Part shown: piece after piece, positions 63,690 to 64,000 of the stretch
Layout of the letters: each line of letters starts with the position of its first letter
Numbering within the stretch: position 1 is the stretch's first letter
Assembly (NCBI GenBank): GCA_025617745.1
Contig: CM046858.1
Span: forward strand, 44,031,750 to 44,095,749
Direction: 5' to 3'
From: Heliocidaris erythrogramma
Lineage: Eukaryota; Echinodermata; Echinoidea; Camarodonta; Echinometridae
DNA length: 64,000 nucleotides
Position numbers and translations under genes: made by a program
The notes under the pieces: model-generated
What the model saw: the letters and a program-made list of their open reading frames with translations, nothing else
The model's database searches: none
Told to the model about the DNA's origin: nothing

Positions 63690-64000
63690 AAAATTTGAAA
63701 AACCTAGTTTATCGACGATAAACTAGGTTTTTCGCTGAGAATCCTAGATTATCGAATTGATAAACCTAGTTTTTCAACAACAACCCCGAATATCAAGCGA
63801 TAAACCTAGTTTATCAACCGAAATTTGATAAACCTAGTTTATCGAATTGAAAAACTAGGTTTATCGAATCGAAAAACCAGGTTTATCAAAAAAACCTGTG
63901 ATATCGGTCGATATTTTGGGTTCTGATAAACTAGGATTATCACATTTGATAAACCTAGTTTATCGAATTGATAAACCGGGTTTTTCAAAAAACCTATGAT
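63690..64000. repeat. Array of self-complementary GATAAACCTAGTTTATC units (cut by window end)
   Basis: About fourteen units with core (G/T)A(T/A)AAACCTAGTTT(A/T)TC or its complement in about 310 bp, spaced 20-25 bp by short linkers such as GAATT and AAATTT. Several units are perfect 17-base near-palindromes; others are degenerate (AATCCTAGATTATC, GATAAACCGGGTTTTTC). It runs off the right edge. Confidence 0.88.

Overview
The window is metazoan nuclear DNA. Genes are split by GT-AG introns of 0.3 to 5 kb, AT-rich intergenic DNA is full of microsatellites, and short inverted-repeat DNA elements (MITEs, foldbacks) and SINEs are very dense. The gene content and repeat style suggest a marine invertebrate deuterostome, most likely an echinoderm such as a sea urchin. 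The phylum is an inference from style; an animal genome is certain. There is no prokaryotic operon, CRISPR array or phage. About 85 percent of the window is non-coding.

Three protein-coding genes could be assembled exon by exon, with consistent splice phases throughout. (1) Positions 362-7635, minus strand: the 5' four exons of a CLCA-family (calcium-activated chloride channel regulator) gene, running off the left edge inside its VWA domain. Its zinc-protease motif is replaced at every ligand position. (2) Positions 16206-33458, plus strand: a complete 13-exon mitochondrial acetyl-CoA acetyltransferase (ACAT1, thiolase) gene coding for 417 residues. (3) Positions 41567-54902, minus strand: a complete 12-exon CEP85/CEP85L centrosomal coiled-coil gene coding for 794 residues, including one minor-spliceosome (U12, AT-AC) intron. 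CLCA and ACAT1 are divergent and 8.6 kb apart; ACAT1 and CEP85 are convergent and 8.1 kb apart. I see no functional link among the three.

Between CLCA and ACAT1 lies a 2.36-kb Tc1/mariner-IS630-type transposon (11835-14193). It has TA flanks, terminal inverted repeats, arrays of a subterminal motif, and a broken transposase gene. The introns and flanks carry at least 25 foldback/MITE elements in several families, tRNA-derived SINEs, and one SINE with a 7SL-RNA-like head and an exact 16-bp target-site duplication (35689-35884). The right edge enters an array of short self-complementary units with core GATAAACCTAGTTTATC (63690-64000). From 54903 to about 63680 I find no convincing gene.

The most useful observations are the U12 intron in CEP85, the 7SL-headed SINE, the catalytically dead CLCA motif, tandem decayed copies of the active-site exon of ACAT1, tandem copies of the last codons of CEP85, and the palindromic array at the right edge. 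Nothing here looks like a wholly new molecular system.
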